Shown: positions 11,413 to 24,322 of the stretch, piece after piece | Position numbering within the stretch: the stretch's first letter is position 1 | Layout: each line of letters starts with the position of its first letter | Assembly (NCBI GenBank): GCA_029961685.1 | Contig: JARWKL010000012.1 | Span: 16,415,227 to 16,479,226 of the forward strand | Reading direction: 5' to 3' | DNA length: 64,000 nucleotides | DNA from: Aristolochia californica | Lineage: Eukaryota; Streptophyta; Magnoliopsida; Piperales; Aristolochiaceae | Program-made: the position numbers and the translations under genes | Notes under the pieces: generated by a model | What the model saw: the letters and a program-made list of their open reading frames with translations, nothing else | Databases searched by the model: none | Told to the model about the DNA's origin: nothing

Positions 11413-14050
11413 TGATATTAGAGAAGGTTTTGTGAGTTGACTCGATCAAGCCACAGAGATAATGTGATCCTTTTCTGATCTATTATCTCTAGCAGTTTAA
11501 GTTCATATCTATTTTTTTCTCTTTTCAGTCCCAATACCCATTGTTTGATTTACGTTTTAACCAGAGTTTTATTCTGAGAATAATTTTCTTCTCTGTTTTA
11601 TTTACGGTTGCCTCACTATTCTATTTCAGGGAGTTTTTGGTTCATCCCATTCCTCATCTTGCTGCCCTACCAGATCCCAGTGCTAAAAGCACTCCTCCGC
11701 TTACCTGCCAAAACAATTATTTCTATTAGGTGTTGATCGTGTTTATGGTCTCATCCAGTGCAGCGGAACATCTTGTAGACACCTGCAAGTTATGCATTAT
11801 CAAAACTAGCACGAAGATTACAACTATTTGTGCTTACCAAAGGCGATCTCTATTTTTTCTTTCTGCTCACATGGTCATCAACTGTTGTTGGACTTTAACA
11901 TCGCCATCGACTTGTAAATCGGAATCCCGTGGAAGAGCAGCATGAAAGCCTTCCCCTCCGTCATGAGATTCTTGTGCGTCTATGTCATTTGGGGTCGGCG
12001 GTAAGTTCGCCTTCGCCTTCTTGGATTTCTTTGGTGACTCCGCCTCCAGAACTAGTGCTGGCTCTAGAGCCTCAGACTTAAACAATTGAACAGGAGTGCT
12101 GCCATTTTTTAATTCATTTAGAAAACATGGAGGAGGAAACCAACAACAATAATTTCCAACTGAGGAATCTAATATTTTATTTCAAAAATCTACTATTTTG
12201 AAACAACGCTTTTGGCTCCAGCAATCAACATGATCAACAACTAACTTCGATTGATTGTCACTCTGCTTTTGAAAGTTTCAGGATCAAATGACATTGTTTA
12301 TCTTGGAAAATCATATGCTGGAGTGTAGGAAGAATTGAAAACAGCGTTGTTCACCTAGGCGACCTGGGATTCTTTGCTATCTTAGTAATCTCATTCAAGA
12401 AATATAATTTCGACAACTACCATCTATCTTCAGAAGTTTATTTTCGTCGCTATCTAACTGCCGTAAAAATCGCTATCTCTGTTGGTTTCAGAAATTCCCG
12501 TAATCTTTATTGATTTGTTGTTGTTGTTTTTTTAAAAGAAATCCTCTGGTCATCTCTTTGTTGGTGATTCCTTCATTGGCCTTTCTATGGCATTTTACCC
12601 TTGGTTGTTGATTAATCTCGAGTAACTGTTGTTGGCTCGGGAGAATAAGCATTGTCGACGAATCAGGTTATTGTTTCATTGTTGTTTCTGGAGATTTGCT
12701 GGAAGATTTCCACTATTCTATTTACGGGAAGATTTCTGTTGCTTCTCCGGGTTTGCTGGCTTTTCCTTCTCCAACTTCGGAGACGATGAAGTTGTCCTAC
12801 TCTATTCAAAATCATCGCGGGGAGAAAGAAGAAGGTATATTTCGGGATTTAATTCCCAAGTGAGGTAATATTTTTAATCATGCATCAATTCAACACAGAT
12901 CAGGTCAACCCAATGACTCGAGAGTTACTACCCAAGTCACCCTGTTCCCTATGACTTAACCCAGCGAACCAGAGACCCGAGGATCATTTACTGGTTTTGT
13001 TCCTTACCAAGTCAACTCGGGCTCAGGTCAACCTCACTCGGCCCATTTATTTTTTGCCTCAGTTATACGTGTTCGGGTCCTAAGTTCTATACATATTTCT
13101 TCTGCAACTAGGTTATATTAGTCTATAATTTGACTCAATTCGACTCGTTTCTCTATCTTTAATTGGATTATTATCTTAGATTATTACTCTATTCCAACAT
13201 ACTATTTTGTGCAAGTTCCTATTTACTGATGGACGCGCTGCAGACTATTTTATGTGTCCATATTACTCTTAAGGACTTCCATTATTTACCAGTTATCCTT
13301 TGTTGTACAACTACACATTTGGTACATGTTATTTGGGCATTGGCCCATATCCACTACTGCTATGTGTCTCTTTGATTGAGACATTATTTATGAAGAAGAA
13401 CTCCTTGGTTGCTTGCCTTGGGTTCATTATTTGCTGACTGTGGTCGGCATTGGTTCATCTATTGCGGAATTTGAATTTCTTAAAAAAATAAAGCACATGG
13501 TGGCCTCAATATCTTATCTTCTTCTTTACCCATTACCCATAGGTTATTTGGTAGCCTTTCTCCTACCATCCTTTATTTGACTCTCACATACCACTTTGGG
13601 TCAACCTCTTGTGTGTTGTTTCAGTTGGTTTACCTTTATATATATGGGTGTTGTAAGTCCATTGAGACTTTTTATATGTATTCGTGGGTCTTTTATTGCC
13701 GTCTTGTGAATGACAGGCATTACCCACTTATCACCCATTTCTACCTTTGAGAGTCGGTACCCGGGTTAGGACACCGTGATGGAGGAGCTTATTACTACAT
13801 CTATGTTATTTGGTTCAAGCTGGAATCACTGCCATTACCTCTCAGCTTGAGGGGGAGAAGTACAAGAAGTACAAGAAAGAGGTATTCTATATGTTGTGGT
13901 AATTTTAATGTAACAAAAATATTCAAGAAAGAGCAAGCACAAAGATGAAGTTTTTGCATCTATGAAGAAATTTTTGTAGCAAAAGAAAATTGAAGACCAA
14001 GAATCCTTTTCATTGCAAGTTGAAGTTATAAACTCCAGCTTGAAGGGGAG

Positions 14051-14365
14051 TGTTGAAGAGAGATATGGAAGCCTCTTACTTGACTCTCATAATAAGAAGT
14101 CTTACAAAGCCAAAATTATTATGGAAGGAGGTCTCATAGAAAAATTTCAGTTTAAAGGTGTTTTAGTTATGCTAGTCTTCTATTTACGTTGAGTTATTTA
14201 ATTATGCTAGGACTTATCTTGTAAGTGTTAGAATTTGGGTGTAATTGGGACAAAGGTAGTTTAATTGTAATTGGATTCTACTACTTTCCACTATTATAAA
14301 TAGGGGTTCATGTACTCTGATTAAAACAAATCAATGAAGTATTTCTCTTTTCCATAAATTCAACA
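14051..14365 (+). repeat. 3' LTR of X1
   Basis: 315 bp, TGTTGAAGAG to TTCAACA, directly after the purine tract. Confidence 0.85.
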
Positions 14366-14528
14366 GTATGCATGACAAATACATAATGGTCCATAGAGCA
14401 CCTTGTGAGCCCAAATCGAATCATTGCTTGGCTAAACTAGTTAAACTCCCCCTCAGCCACATATCCATGTAGTTGTTGCATATAAATTTCCTCCTTAATA
14501 TCACCATTGAGGAAGACATTTTTTACAT
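14366..14528 (-). pseudogene. Copia A: middle of reverse transcriptase
   Basis: The minus strand encodes NVKNVFLNGDIKEEIYMQQ, the fingers-palm segment of copia reverse transcriptase, followed by SMDHYVFVMH, which joins the piece ending at 11098 once X1 is removed. A stop interrupts it after AEGEFN. Confidence 0.85.
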
Positions 14529-14772
14529 TGTTGGAAGATATGATGTAATTAGAGTGTCATTGATATAATTAGTTTATGTTTTTTGTCTCTTCTTTACTCT
14601 TACTAGGGTAAAAGGTATAATTGAAATATTTTATTTTTATTCATTTATAAATAGAGCTTAAGGGGGAGGATTTGGATACAAGTCCATAACCCCATTTTTT
14701 TCTTCTTTTGTCCCCAACATGTTTTTTCTTCTTTCTCCATGGTGTAATCCATGGAGTCCTGAAAATCAGTGT
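14529..14772 (+). repeat. 5' LTR of Y
   Basis: Starts TGTTGGAAG. The end is approximate because the terminal bases are diverged and no canonical primer binding site follows. Confidence 0.7.
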
Positions 14773-15253
14773 TGATTTTAGGACTCGTAGTTATGGTTTT
14801 TTGTTCCAATCTTAATATTTGCTCGGATTATTACTGTTGTCCATTCCGAGTTGCACTACCCATATTATGGGTTCTTTAATCCTTTTTATCATTTTAGAAG
14901 TTGTTGTAAGAGAAGCAATTAATGTTGTTGTAGTCGCTGCCAAGTAGACTCTGAGAACATTTTTTTGGAGTCCTATGATGTTGAAGATCAGGTAGTCGAC
15001 TCCCTTCCGGTGGTACCCATGCTTTGAGATGGACTAGGGCATAATTATCCGGTCCAGAATGTTGTGCATTGTGGGATCGTCAGAGTTGATTAGGCATTAA
15101 TAGGAATGAGGTTGGGGTGAGTGTGGTCTGGAATATCTTCCAACATTCGTCTGTCTGATGCACTTACATTCGGTCTGAAACGGAGGAAGCTCGTGGCCAT
15201 TTCCTCTACATAAATTAAAAGCTTCTCCTCCGTATTATTTTCAGACAAGTAAT

Positions 15254-15592
15254 TTGGGTGTGTTTTCGTTGGTACGGTTTGTCACGAAATCAGGTGATGT
15301 TAAGTCACTGAAGACTCTGATCGAGCAGCCTAGCATCGACCTTGATGACCAGGATGAGAATGGCTTCTCGCCACTTATGATCGCGGCCATGGTAGGCCAT
15401 GTTGAAGTTGTTGGTTTACTAGTTTTTGTCGGTTCAGATGTGAAGCTCTCAACCAAATTAGGCGTTATCGCTATTGGTTTCGCGGGATCAAGCAAGAATG
15501 GAGACTTTTTTGAGAAGGTAATGCTCGGATTTGAAATCAAGAAGGGTGTCCGCAGACCCGGTGACTCTGCTTATCTCCATACCTGGTGATCG
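15254..15592 (+). pseudogene. Ankyrin-repeat gene fragment captured inside LTR element Y
   Basis: An intron-free open frame encodes about two ankyrin repeats: SGDVKSLKTLIEQPSIDLD, then DENGFSPLMIAAMVGHVEVV and LLVFVGSDV, followed by the weaker helix segment DFFEKVMLGFEIKKG. The D-x-x-G-x-(T/S)-P-L-x-x-A-A-x-x-G-H-x-E-V-V pattern is diagnostic. There is no ATG at the start of similarity and the frame runs into stops after about 112 codons, so it is a fragment of a larger host protein, not a gene. It is on the same strand as the retroelement and has higher GC than its surroundings. Lack of introns fits capture through RNA, although a single exon is also possible. The exact donor gene is not identified. 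Confidence 0.75.
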
Positions 15593-16622
15593 TCTGCTGG
15601 TAAGTCAAGATTCTCTTTGTTGTTCACGTAATCTGCCCATAATCCTTTCTACGTGATTTATTTCTGCAAGTGGAACGAAATCTCGGCTTGACTATGTCTG
15701 CTGGCATCTTCCCGTAATTGCTGCTGCTACATAAATAACGGAAGTTTCCGTTAAACTCTGGAGTGGCTTCCCTTGTTGGGATCACTGATGCCATTTAATG
15801 GGTTGGCAGATCATGGCGGGTATCATCCGTATAACATCCAGGAAGACATCTACTAGTAGCTCTTTTCATTTGCCTTCGTTTCGTTGCCATCTATCTTCGT
15901 TGGCACCTCAGTCATACAACAACATTTTTTATTTTTTTTTGGAAAGTTGACTCGTCTTAAATCAACAGTAATCCGATTTACAGGAAACAACAGCCAGCAA
16001 TCCGATCATCCATATCATCCATCTTTTTTCTGGAAGTCTATTTTCGGGAAATCATTCGCTATTCTCTACCGTTGTTTCTTTTAATCACTGTGCCTCGTCT
16101 CCACTGGTTCCGTTGTCTGTCCTCACCCTGCAATCGATTTCTAGAAATGTTGAGCTACTGCAAATTTCCGAGTCCAGCTGTTTTTGGCTCTTCTCTTCAC
16201 TGGCATTGGATCGGATTGATTCCACCATTCCCGTCATTGTGCCAGCTTCATTGTTGTTTCTAGAGGACGAAGACTCGGCTACTCTATTTTTTTTTTACTT
16301 TTCCGACGTTGTTGGGCAGTCATCCAGCATGTTATATGCTGACGGAAAATCATCCGAGATTTTTGGTTCCTCGTGATGCTTGGTTGGGATGATTTAAAAC
16401 TAGGAAGTCGATGGTTCAACACTGCTGCTATCCGAGTTGCTGCTGGTTCTGCTGCCCCCGACTATAGTGCCTTAGACCAGCTTGAACCAGCAACCTTGGG
16501 CACCCGAGTCAGCCTTCCTCTTCTTAACCAGCTCGAGTTACTGAGTTCTGACTTAGACCAAGTCAACTCAGACTCAAGTCAACCTGACTCTGTCTACTTG
16601 CTCCTTGCCTTTGTTATACTGG

Positions 16623-17382
16623 TGATACGAACCACGTCAACCCGTGACAAAACCCAATACCAAATCTAGTAATCGTCCCAAAGACCTTTCAAGTTTGGAT
16701 AGAAACAACGACCCGTTGCTTAGCAAAAGCAAGAACCTTGGTATAGTGAAGACGCCCCAAACGGGGATGGATAATCCATTTGATAAGTCGTTTTGAATGC
16801 CACAAGAAAAACCCTGATAAGTTCAAAAAGTTTCTTTAAGAACTCAAAAAGAATAATCTCTCAATATCAATAATGATCAAAAGTCTTAATTCTATTTACA
16901 AACCCTCTATTTATAATGGAGGATGTCGAAATCATGTAAATAAATCCCTTCCCTAATTACATTCAATTAAAGGAAAAACTTAAGGTAACTTAATGTTAAT
17001 AGAAACCTAATATATTCCCATGTGATCCTCCAAGATTAGTTGCCAATTCGTGGATATCCTTGTGGATTCTACGAGATCTTCTAACCACATGCCCTTCTAG
17101 GATGAATTGCCACTCGTAGATATCCTTGTGGGTCCCACGAGATCTTCTAACCACATGTATTTCCTCAATGCACGTGTATGGTTGTTGGATTTTCTTCCAG
17201 ATCAACTTTGATGAGTGAAACCAGCCTTTGTTCCCCTTCCGTAGTGATCAAACTCTCTTCTTGTTGTATAACTCTCTGGACTAAGTTTTTCAGCATTTCT
17301 TTGAATCTTTTAGCTCGTCACTAGACCAACTGGAACTTGAGTTGGTTCATGAATATTCCGTTCAGGCTCGATGTCCTTATCA
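16623..17382 (-). repeat. 3' LTR of the gypsy element
   Basis: 760 bp, next to the purine tract. It contains an internal pair of related words around CACGAGATCTTCTAACCACAT. Confidence 0.88.
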
Positions 17383-17393
17383 TTTTCCTCTTC

Positions 17394-20300
17394 TTAAGAA
17401 GGATTTGTCCTCAAATCGTCACCTACATCAAAAGGACTTAAATCAGTAACATTGACTATAGCACTAACATTGTACTCACTAGGTAAGTCAAGTCTATAAG
17501 CATTGTCATTGATCCATTCTAGCACTTGAAATGGTCCATCTCCTCGGGGCAACAACTTAGAACGTCTTTGTGCAGGAAATCTTTCTTTCCTCATATGTAA
17601 CCACACCCAATCACCGGCCTCAAAAACGAGCTTGTGATGTCCCTTGTTAGCTTGCTTGATGTAATGTTCAATTTTCCTCTCTATGTTGAACTGAACCCTT
17701 TCATGGAGTTGCTTCACAAATTCTGCTTTCTTCTTACCATCTAAGTTCAAATGCTCAGAAATAGGTAAAGGTGATAAATCTAGAGTTAAAGGATTAAAAC
17801 CATAAACAATTTCAAATGATGAGCACTTAGTAGCAAAATGGATGGTACGATTATGAGCAAACTCAACATGTGGTCAACAATCCTCCCAAGTCTTAATGTT
17901 CTTACCAATGACAACCCTCAACAAAATGGATAAAGTCCTATTAACTACTTTTGTTTGACCATCGGTTTGAGGGTGACAAGTAGTAGAAAACAAAAATTTT
18001 GTTCCTAGTTTTCCCCATAAAGTCTTCCAAAAGTAACTCAAGAATTTAGCATCCTGATCTAACACAATTGTCCTAGGCATACCATGTAACTAACAATCTC
18101 CCTAAAGAACAAATCTGCAACATGAGAAGCATCATCCGTCTTATGACAAGGAATAAAATGAGCCATCTTAGAAAACCGATCTACAACCACAAAGATCGAG
18201 TCCCTCCCTCGTCCACTCCTTGGTAAACCCAAAACAAAGTCCATCGAATTATCAATCCAAGGTGAACTGGGAATAGGTAGGGGGATGTAAAGACCATTTG
18301 GATGAACCCTCGATTTTTCTTGCCTATAAGTGACACATCTACCACAAATTCTCTCAACATCCCATTTCATGTGTGGCCAATAGAAGTGCTCCTGCAAAAT
18401 AGCTAGAGTCTTAGCGACTCCAAAATGTCCCATTAAACCCCAACTATGGGATTCTCGAACTAACAAGTCTCTCATTGAATAATTTATTCTCTCGAAACAA
18501 GAAGCCTTCATGCCTATAGAACTTACCTTCTACAGATTTTTCACAAAGCACTATAAATTTCCCCAAAAACGTGGTCATCTTGATAAAGTTCCTTAATGTA
18601 CTCAAAACCAAGAAATTTAGCATTAAGAGTAGAGATTAAGGTATAACTACGTGACAATGCATCCGCAACCACATTTTATTTACCTTGTTTATACCAAATG
18701 ACATAAGAAAAAGTTTCAATAAACTCAACCCATCGTGCATGTCTCTTGTTTAGCTTGTGTTGACCTTTCAAATGTTTCAAGGATTCATGATTCGTACAAA
18801 TCACAAACTCCTTTGGCCACAAGTAGTGGTACCATGTCTGTAATGCATGAATCAAGGCATACAACTCTTTGTCATAAGTGGGGTAGTTAAGTGCATCCCC
18901 GTTGAGGTTCTTGCTAAAGTACTCAAGTGGTCTTCCTTCCTACATTAGCACAGCGCCTATTCCTACACCAGAAGCATCACATTCAATTTCAAATGTTAGA
19001 GAAAAATTAGGTAAAACAAGTAAAGGAGCGTGAGTAAGCTTATGTTTAAGAAGCTGAAACGCCTTCTCTTGTTGTTCACCCCATTTGAATGCAACATTCT
19101 TTTTGATAACTTCGGTAAGTGGTGCCGCAATGGTGCTAAAATCTTTCATGAATCTCCTGTAAAAACTAGCAAGTCCATGAAAACTTTGAACATTACCTAC
19201 ACTGGAGGGGGTCGACCACTCTTGGATGGCTTTGATCTTCTCTTCATCAACCTCAATACCTTTAGCACTCACAACAAAACCTAGAAAAAAAATCTTGATG
19301 GTGCAGAAAGTACACTTTTTGAGGTTAGCATATAACTTCTCTTTTTGAAGCACCTCCAAAATGGAATGCAAATGTGAGACATGATCATGCATATTCTTAC
19401 TATAAATGAGAATATCATCAAAATAAACAACAACGAATTTACCAATGAAAGCACACAAAACATGATTCATTAAGTGCATGAAGGTACTAGGTGCATTAGT
19501 TAATCCAAATGGCATGACTAACCATTCATACAATCCATATTTAGTTTTAAATGTTGTCTTCCATTCATCTCCTTCTTTCATTCGTATTTGATGATACCCA
19601 CTCTTAAGATCTATTTTTGAAAACACACAAGAACCATGCAGCTCATCTAACATATCATCTAAATGAGGAATAGGATGTCGATATTTTACCATTATGTTGT
19701 TGATGGCCCTACAATCAACACACATCCTTCATGTTCCATCCTTCTTAGGCACTAGAATCACTGGTACTGCACAAGGACTCATGCTTTCTCTCACATGCCC
19801 TTTCTCCATCAATTCTTCGATTTGCCTTTGAAGCTCTTTCGTCTCCTCCGGGTTGCTCCTATATGCTAGTTCGGTTTGGAATGGATGCACCGGGAATCAA
19901 ATCAATTTGGTGTTCAATCCCTCGAAGAGGTGGTAACCCATGTGGTACCTACTCAAACTCCTGCCAGAGAGAAACAACAACACTAGGAAGCACAGTGTCA
20001 AGTTGGTTAGTATTTAAAAGAGCCTCCCTGTACATGAGTACAATCATCGGCCATTTTGAAATCATCACTTGCTGCACCTCACTCATTTTTGCATAGAAAT
20101 TTCTTTCTTTTCTCTCTATTTTCCCCTCTCTAGTCGCGTCTCTTTCTTTTCTCATTATTTTTCCCTCTTTGGTCGTGCCTCTTTCTTTTCTCTCTATTTT
20201 TCTCTCACTCTCACTATGCACAACCTCACTTTTTTTGTACTCTCATTCTTTTGCTCTTTCAAATTCTTTTGATCCCTCGATTTCTTTTGATCACTCAATT

Positions 20301-21572
20301 GTTGCAACCTCACTTGATCATCATAGATTTGTTTTGGGGTCAACGGAAATAGAGTGATTATCTACTGATTGTGCGTGAAAGAGTACTTGTTGGTGAAGTT
20401 GTCATGTTGCACACGTCAGTCAAATTGCCACGGTCTTCCTAAGAGTAGATGTCCAGTTTGCATTGGTACCACATCACACAATACTTCATCCTCATATTTA
20501 CCAATTCGATATGGTACTACAACCTTTCACCACTGTCATTCAACCATTGCAACTTGTATGGACGAGGATACCTAAGTGTCATGTGTCCTAACTTTTCAAC
20601 CATGGAAGTACTAGCAACATTAGAGCAACTATCGCCATCGATAATAACACTACATACCTTGTCTTTCACGTGACAACAAGTGTGAAATATGTTCTCCCTT
20701 TTTTCTTCTTCTTTCTCTTCTTGAGCTTACAAGTTTAAGGCTCGTCGTGCCACTAATGCAAGCATCTCGCCATGATCTACCCCGAACTCCTCATCTCCGA
20801 TGGGAGCGTCCTCCAATGGTGGCATCTTCGGACTCAATCTCACCATTTTCTCGGATCACCATAATTTGCTTGTTTGGGCATTGACTAGCTATGTGTCCTC
20901 TCCCTTGACATTTAAAACATCTAATCTCATTAGAACGAGTCGAAAGAGGGACTGATTTACCTTGAGAAGTCGTGGTAGTGGTGGCTGCTTTGGGCTCTAG
21001 TTTGGCCTTGAAGGTGGATGAAGTTAATTCCTTCTTTGGGTAGTTTGACCTCCAAGGCGATGTACTTGAACTATGTGGAGCTGCTCTTGACCGTATACCA
21101 CCCCTCTTGAGTTGCCTCTCAACTTTGACAGCCATATGCACCAAATCTTCCAATTCCACATAATGGTGTATTTCAATTGTGTTAGCAATCTCCCGATTTA
21201 ACCCATTTAAAAATCTGGCCATTGTCGCCTCTCGATCCTCATCCACATTAGCTCTAATCATTGCCATCCCCATCTCTTTATAATATTTGTCAACGCTTCG
21301 GTTACCTTAATAGAGACCTTGCAGTATAGATCCCGGTAGTAATGACTAGGTACAAACCGTCGTCTCATCACCCTCTTCATCTCATCCCAATTGTCAATAG
21401 GACGTTCTCCATTCCGTCTCCTATTGATGCACAATTGGTTCCACCACACAATAGCATAATCGGTAAATTCAATGGCAGCGAGTTTTACCTTTTTTAAGTA
21501 GGAGTAATTGTGATAGTCGAAAAACCAACTCCATCTTTTTTTCCCACTCGAGGTAGGCTTCATGATCACTTT
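17394..21572 (-). pseudogene. Ty3/gypsy gag-pol, several frames
   Basis: In order on the minus strand: gag at 21569-20791 with an intact zinc knuckle CFKCQGRGHIASQC; a degraded protease zone at about 20700-19730; reverse transcriptase at 19725-18940 with [27 protein letters not shown] and catalytic [10 protein letters not shown]; RNase H at 18930-18676 ending in [15 protein letters not shown]; integrase at 18511-17874 with GHFGVAKTL, the C-x-x-C-like GRCVTYRQ region, and [17 protein letters not shown], then the [13 protein letters not shown] motif; and a C-terminal piece at 17750-17394 (GDWVWLHMRKERFP, LSPFDVGDDLRTNP). No chromodomain is seen. Stops and frameshifts separate gag, reverse transcriptase, RNase H and both integrase parts, so no polyprotein can be made. 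Confidence 0.92.
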
Positions 21573-22246
21573 TTCCTTAAAAAACAGGAATTTTCAGCTT
21601 GATACTAGCCAAGTTGCTATCTACCCGGTTCCTAGCTTCTCTATACCAGCCATATCTCATATGGCTGCCCACTGACATCCTATCAGACTCCTCTAAATTG
21701 TCACCTTCAAATCACCCATATCCTCAACTTCCCTTTGGTGCAGCCTGTTCCTCGTTGAGGTGTTTGGAACAAGTAGAGACTGCACTCTTTGTGTCCCCTC
21801 TTCTACCCTATCCAACCTCCCATGTATTTCTTCCAACTTTGCCCTCATCATCCGTCTCATCTCCCCCAATAATGCTTACATTTGTAGCTTCGGAACAACA
21901 GGCGATGGACTCTCTTCGTTTGTATTTTTCTTTTGATTATACAATAACATTTTGAACTCTGCAAATAAGGTTACACACACACAAAAAAAAATATGCAAAG
22001 AAAAAGGAACCTCACCACACTCCCTCACCAATCCACTCATATTCTTCTTTGAGTTCTTTTGAAAGTAATTCAAACAAGAATAAGGAATTCCACTAGCAAA
22101 TCAAAATGAGAATAGACCAAATGAATCAAATTTTGTACCCGGAATGTGATTATTTTTGACACTCAAGCATGGGGTTTTGGCAAAAAGGGTTCTAGAACAT
22201 AAGAAACAAGATTAGAAGAAAAACATTTAAGAACGTTTTTTTTTTT

Positions 22247-22342
22247 GGATCCTCTTCTTCTTCCTTCCTTTCTTTTCTTTTCTTTTCTTTCGGATCCTCT
22301 TCTTTTTCTTCCTTTCTTTTCTTTTCTTTTCTTTTTTTTTCC
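22247..22342 (+). repeat. Duplicated CTTTT-rich low-complexity block
   Basis: Two copies of a block with GGATCCTCTTCTT, a C/T-rich stretch and repeated CTTTT lie in tandem between gag and the 5' LTR of the gypsy element. The lysine-rich minus-strand frames across it are artefacts of composition. Confidence 0.8.
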
Positions 22343-22762
22343 GGATATATCACAGTAAGGAGTATCAAGGAACAAAACATAGGATATTAAACGAGTATCA
22401 AGACAAAGGATATTAAACGATTATCAAGGAACAAGACAAAGGAGAATTCGGAAACCACCTTTTTTTTTAAACACTAGAACCCTAAATTCACGTTTCTAGG
22501 GTTCGTAAACAAGTGGACTCAAACACTAATACCGAGAAATGATATAAATCAAGAATGATGAGAATAGTATAGAAATAAAGAACGACGAGAATAGGATTGA
22601 AATCAAGAACAACTAACACAATAATCTGGCCAAAAAAAAAAATTATGGTCGAAATTCTTAAACCAAAAGAAACAAAAGACTTTGACAAGGATGAAAAAAA
22701 TAGACAGGAATAACAAAACAAAAGGATAGACAAACCTGATAAACCAAAGCTCTGATATCAAC

Positions 22763-23514
22763 TGATACGAACTACGTCAACCCATGACGAAACCCGATAC
22801 CAAATCTGGTAATTGTCCCCAAGACCTTTCAAATTTGGATGGAAAATGAGACCCGTTGCTTAGCAAAGCAAGAACCTTGGTATAGTGAAGACGACACAAA
22901 CAGGGATGGACAATCCATTTGTTAAGTCGTTTTGAACGCCATAGGAAAAACCCTGATAAGTTCAAAAAGTTCCTTCAAGAACTCAAGAAGAATAATCTCT
23001 CAATAACAATAATGATCAAAAGTCTCAATTCCATTTACAAGCCCTCTATTTATAATGGAGGACATCGAAATCATATAAATAAATTCCTTCCCTAATGACA
23101 TTCAATTAAAGAAAAAATGTAAGGTAACTTAGCATAAAAGAAACCTAATATATTCCCACGTGATCTTCCAAGTTGCCAATTCGTGGATATCCTTGTGGAT
23201 TCCACGAGATCTTCAAACCACATGCCCTTCTAGGATGAATTGCCACTCGTGGATATCCTTGTGAGATCTTCTAACCACATGCGCTTCCTCAATGCACGTG
23301 TATGGTTGTTGGATTTTCTTCCGGATAAACTTTGATGAGTGAAACCAGCTTTTGTTCCCCTTCCATAGTGACCACACTCTCTTCTTGTTGTATAACTCTC
23401 CGGACTAAGTTATTCAGCATTTCTTTGAATCTTTTAGCTCGTGCCCTCGTCACTGGACCAATTGGAACTTGAGTTGGTTCATGAGTACTCCGTGCAGGCT
23501 CAATGTCCTCATCA
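22763..23514 (-). repeat. 5' LTR of the gypsy element
   Basis: 752 bp, bordered on the plus-strand left by the methionine tRNA-type primer binding site. Confidence 0.88.
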
Positions 23515-24322
23515 ATGGTCCAGAGTACTCTACCAATTCCTCCAGTGATTCGACTATATTGGTCTGATACCTAACTCGGCTCGACTCGGTCCCTTAGCTC
23601 CACCTTGATTATTATCTTAGATTATTGCCAATTTTTTACTCAGTTCCAGCTTAATATTTGATGTACAACTTCCTTATGAACTCATTGCGGATTATTTCAT
23701 TTGTCCTTATTACTTTTAAGAACTTTCATTATTTGGTAAGAGTTATTTGGGCAATGGCCCATTTCCACTACTGCTATTCTATCTCTTTGATTGAAACATT
23801 ATTTCTTAAGAAAACTCCACAATTGCTTGTCGTGGGTTCATTATTTGTTGACTATTGTCAACATTGGTTATTCTAATGAAGATTTAAATTTCTTAGGAAA
23901 ATAAAGCATATGGTGGCCCCAACATCTCATCTTCCTTTGATTCTCATTACCCTCTTTTTATTTGTCAGCCTTTCTCTTATTGTCCTTTATTTGAGTCTCA
24001 TTTACCCCTTTGGCCAACCCTTTTTGGATCATTGCTTTGGTTGGTCACTTTTAGATATATGGGTGTTTTTATTGGCACCCTTGGGTTTTTTATTGTCGTC
24101 TTGTGAATTACAAGCATTACCCAATTTAGTGATTATTATCATTATATTTGTTTAAAATCATTTGAGGTTGGTTTCGACTTATCTCCCATTTCTATCCTAT
24201 GAGAGTATGTGGCTGATGTCGTACTTATCCTTGGAACACTGTGATGGAAGAGCTTATTACTACGTCTATGTTATTTATTTCAAGTTGGGATCACTGTCAT
24301 TACCTCCCAGTTTGAGGAGAAG

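Larger units (their letters stand above)
11099..14365 (+). mobile_element. X1: complete non-autonomous LTR retrotransposon (3.27 kb)
   Basis: LTRs at 11099-11412 and 14051-14365 start TGT and end TTCAACA. The target duplication is GTATA on the left and GTATG on the right, one base different. Removing the element restores the Copia A frame (VMH-TKKGVVLLA). A purine tract (TTGAAGGGGAG) precedes the 3' LTR. The primer binding site is degenerate, TGATATTAGAG instead of TGGTATCAGAG. The 2.6-kb interior has no gag, protease, integrase or reverse transcriptase, so the element depended on proteins of a copia partner. Its interior resembles that of the element at 14529-24555. Confidence 0.85.
16623..23514 (-). 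mobile_element. Ty3/gypsy retrotransposon, complete in structure (6.9 kb), coding broken
   Basis: LTRs at 16623-17382 and 22763-23514 are highly similar, start TGATACGAAC and end TTATCA or TCATCA. On the minus strand the 5' LTR is followed by a primer binding site TTGATATCAGAGC (methionine tRNA type), and a purine tract (AAGAAGAGGAAAA) precedes the 3' LTR. Between them lie gag, protease, reverse transcriptase, RNase H and integrase in gypsy order. The flanking 5-mers ACTGG and ATGGT do not match well, so the exact duplication is uncertain. It lies inside element Y and is among the youngest full-length elements here. Confidence 0.9.

Noticed and set aside
15241..15540. Minus-strand frame of 99 codons
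   Set aside because: Shadow of the ankyrin fragment; the plus-strand translation has clear ankyrin consensus residues and this one has none.
22163..22380. Two lysine/glutamate-rich minus-strand frames
   Set aside because: They only reflect the CTTTT-rich low-complexity block between gypsy gag and its LTR.
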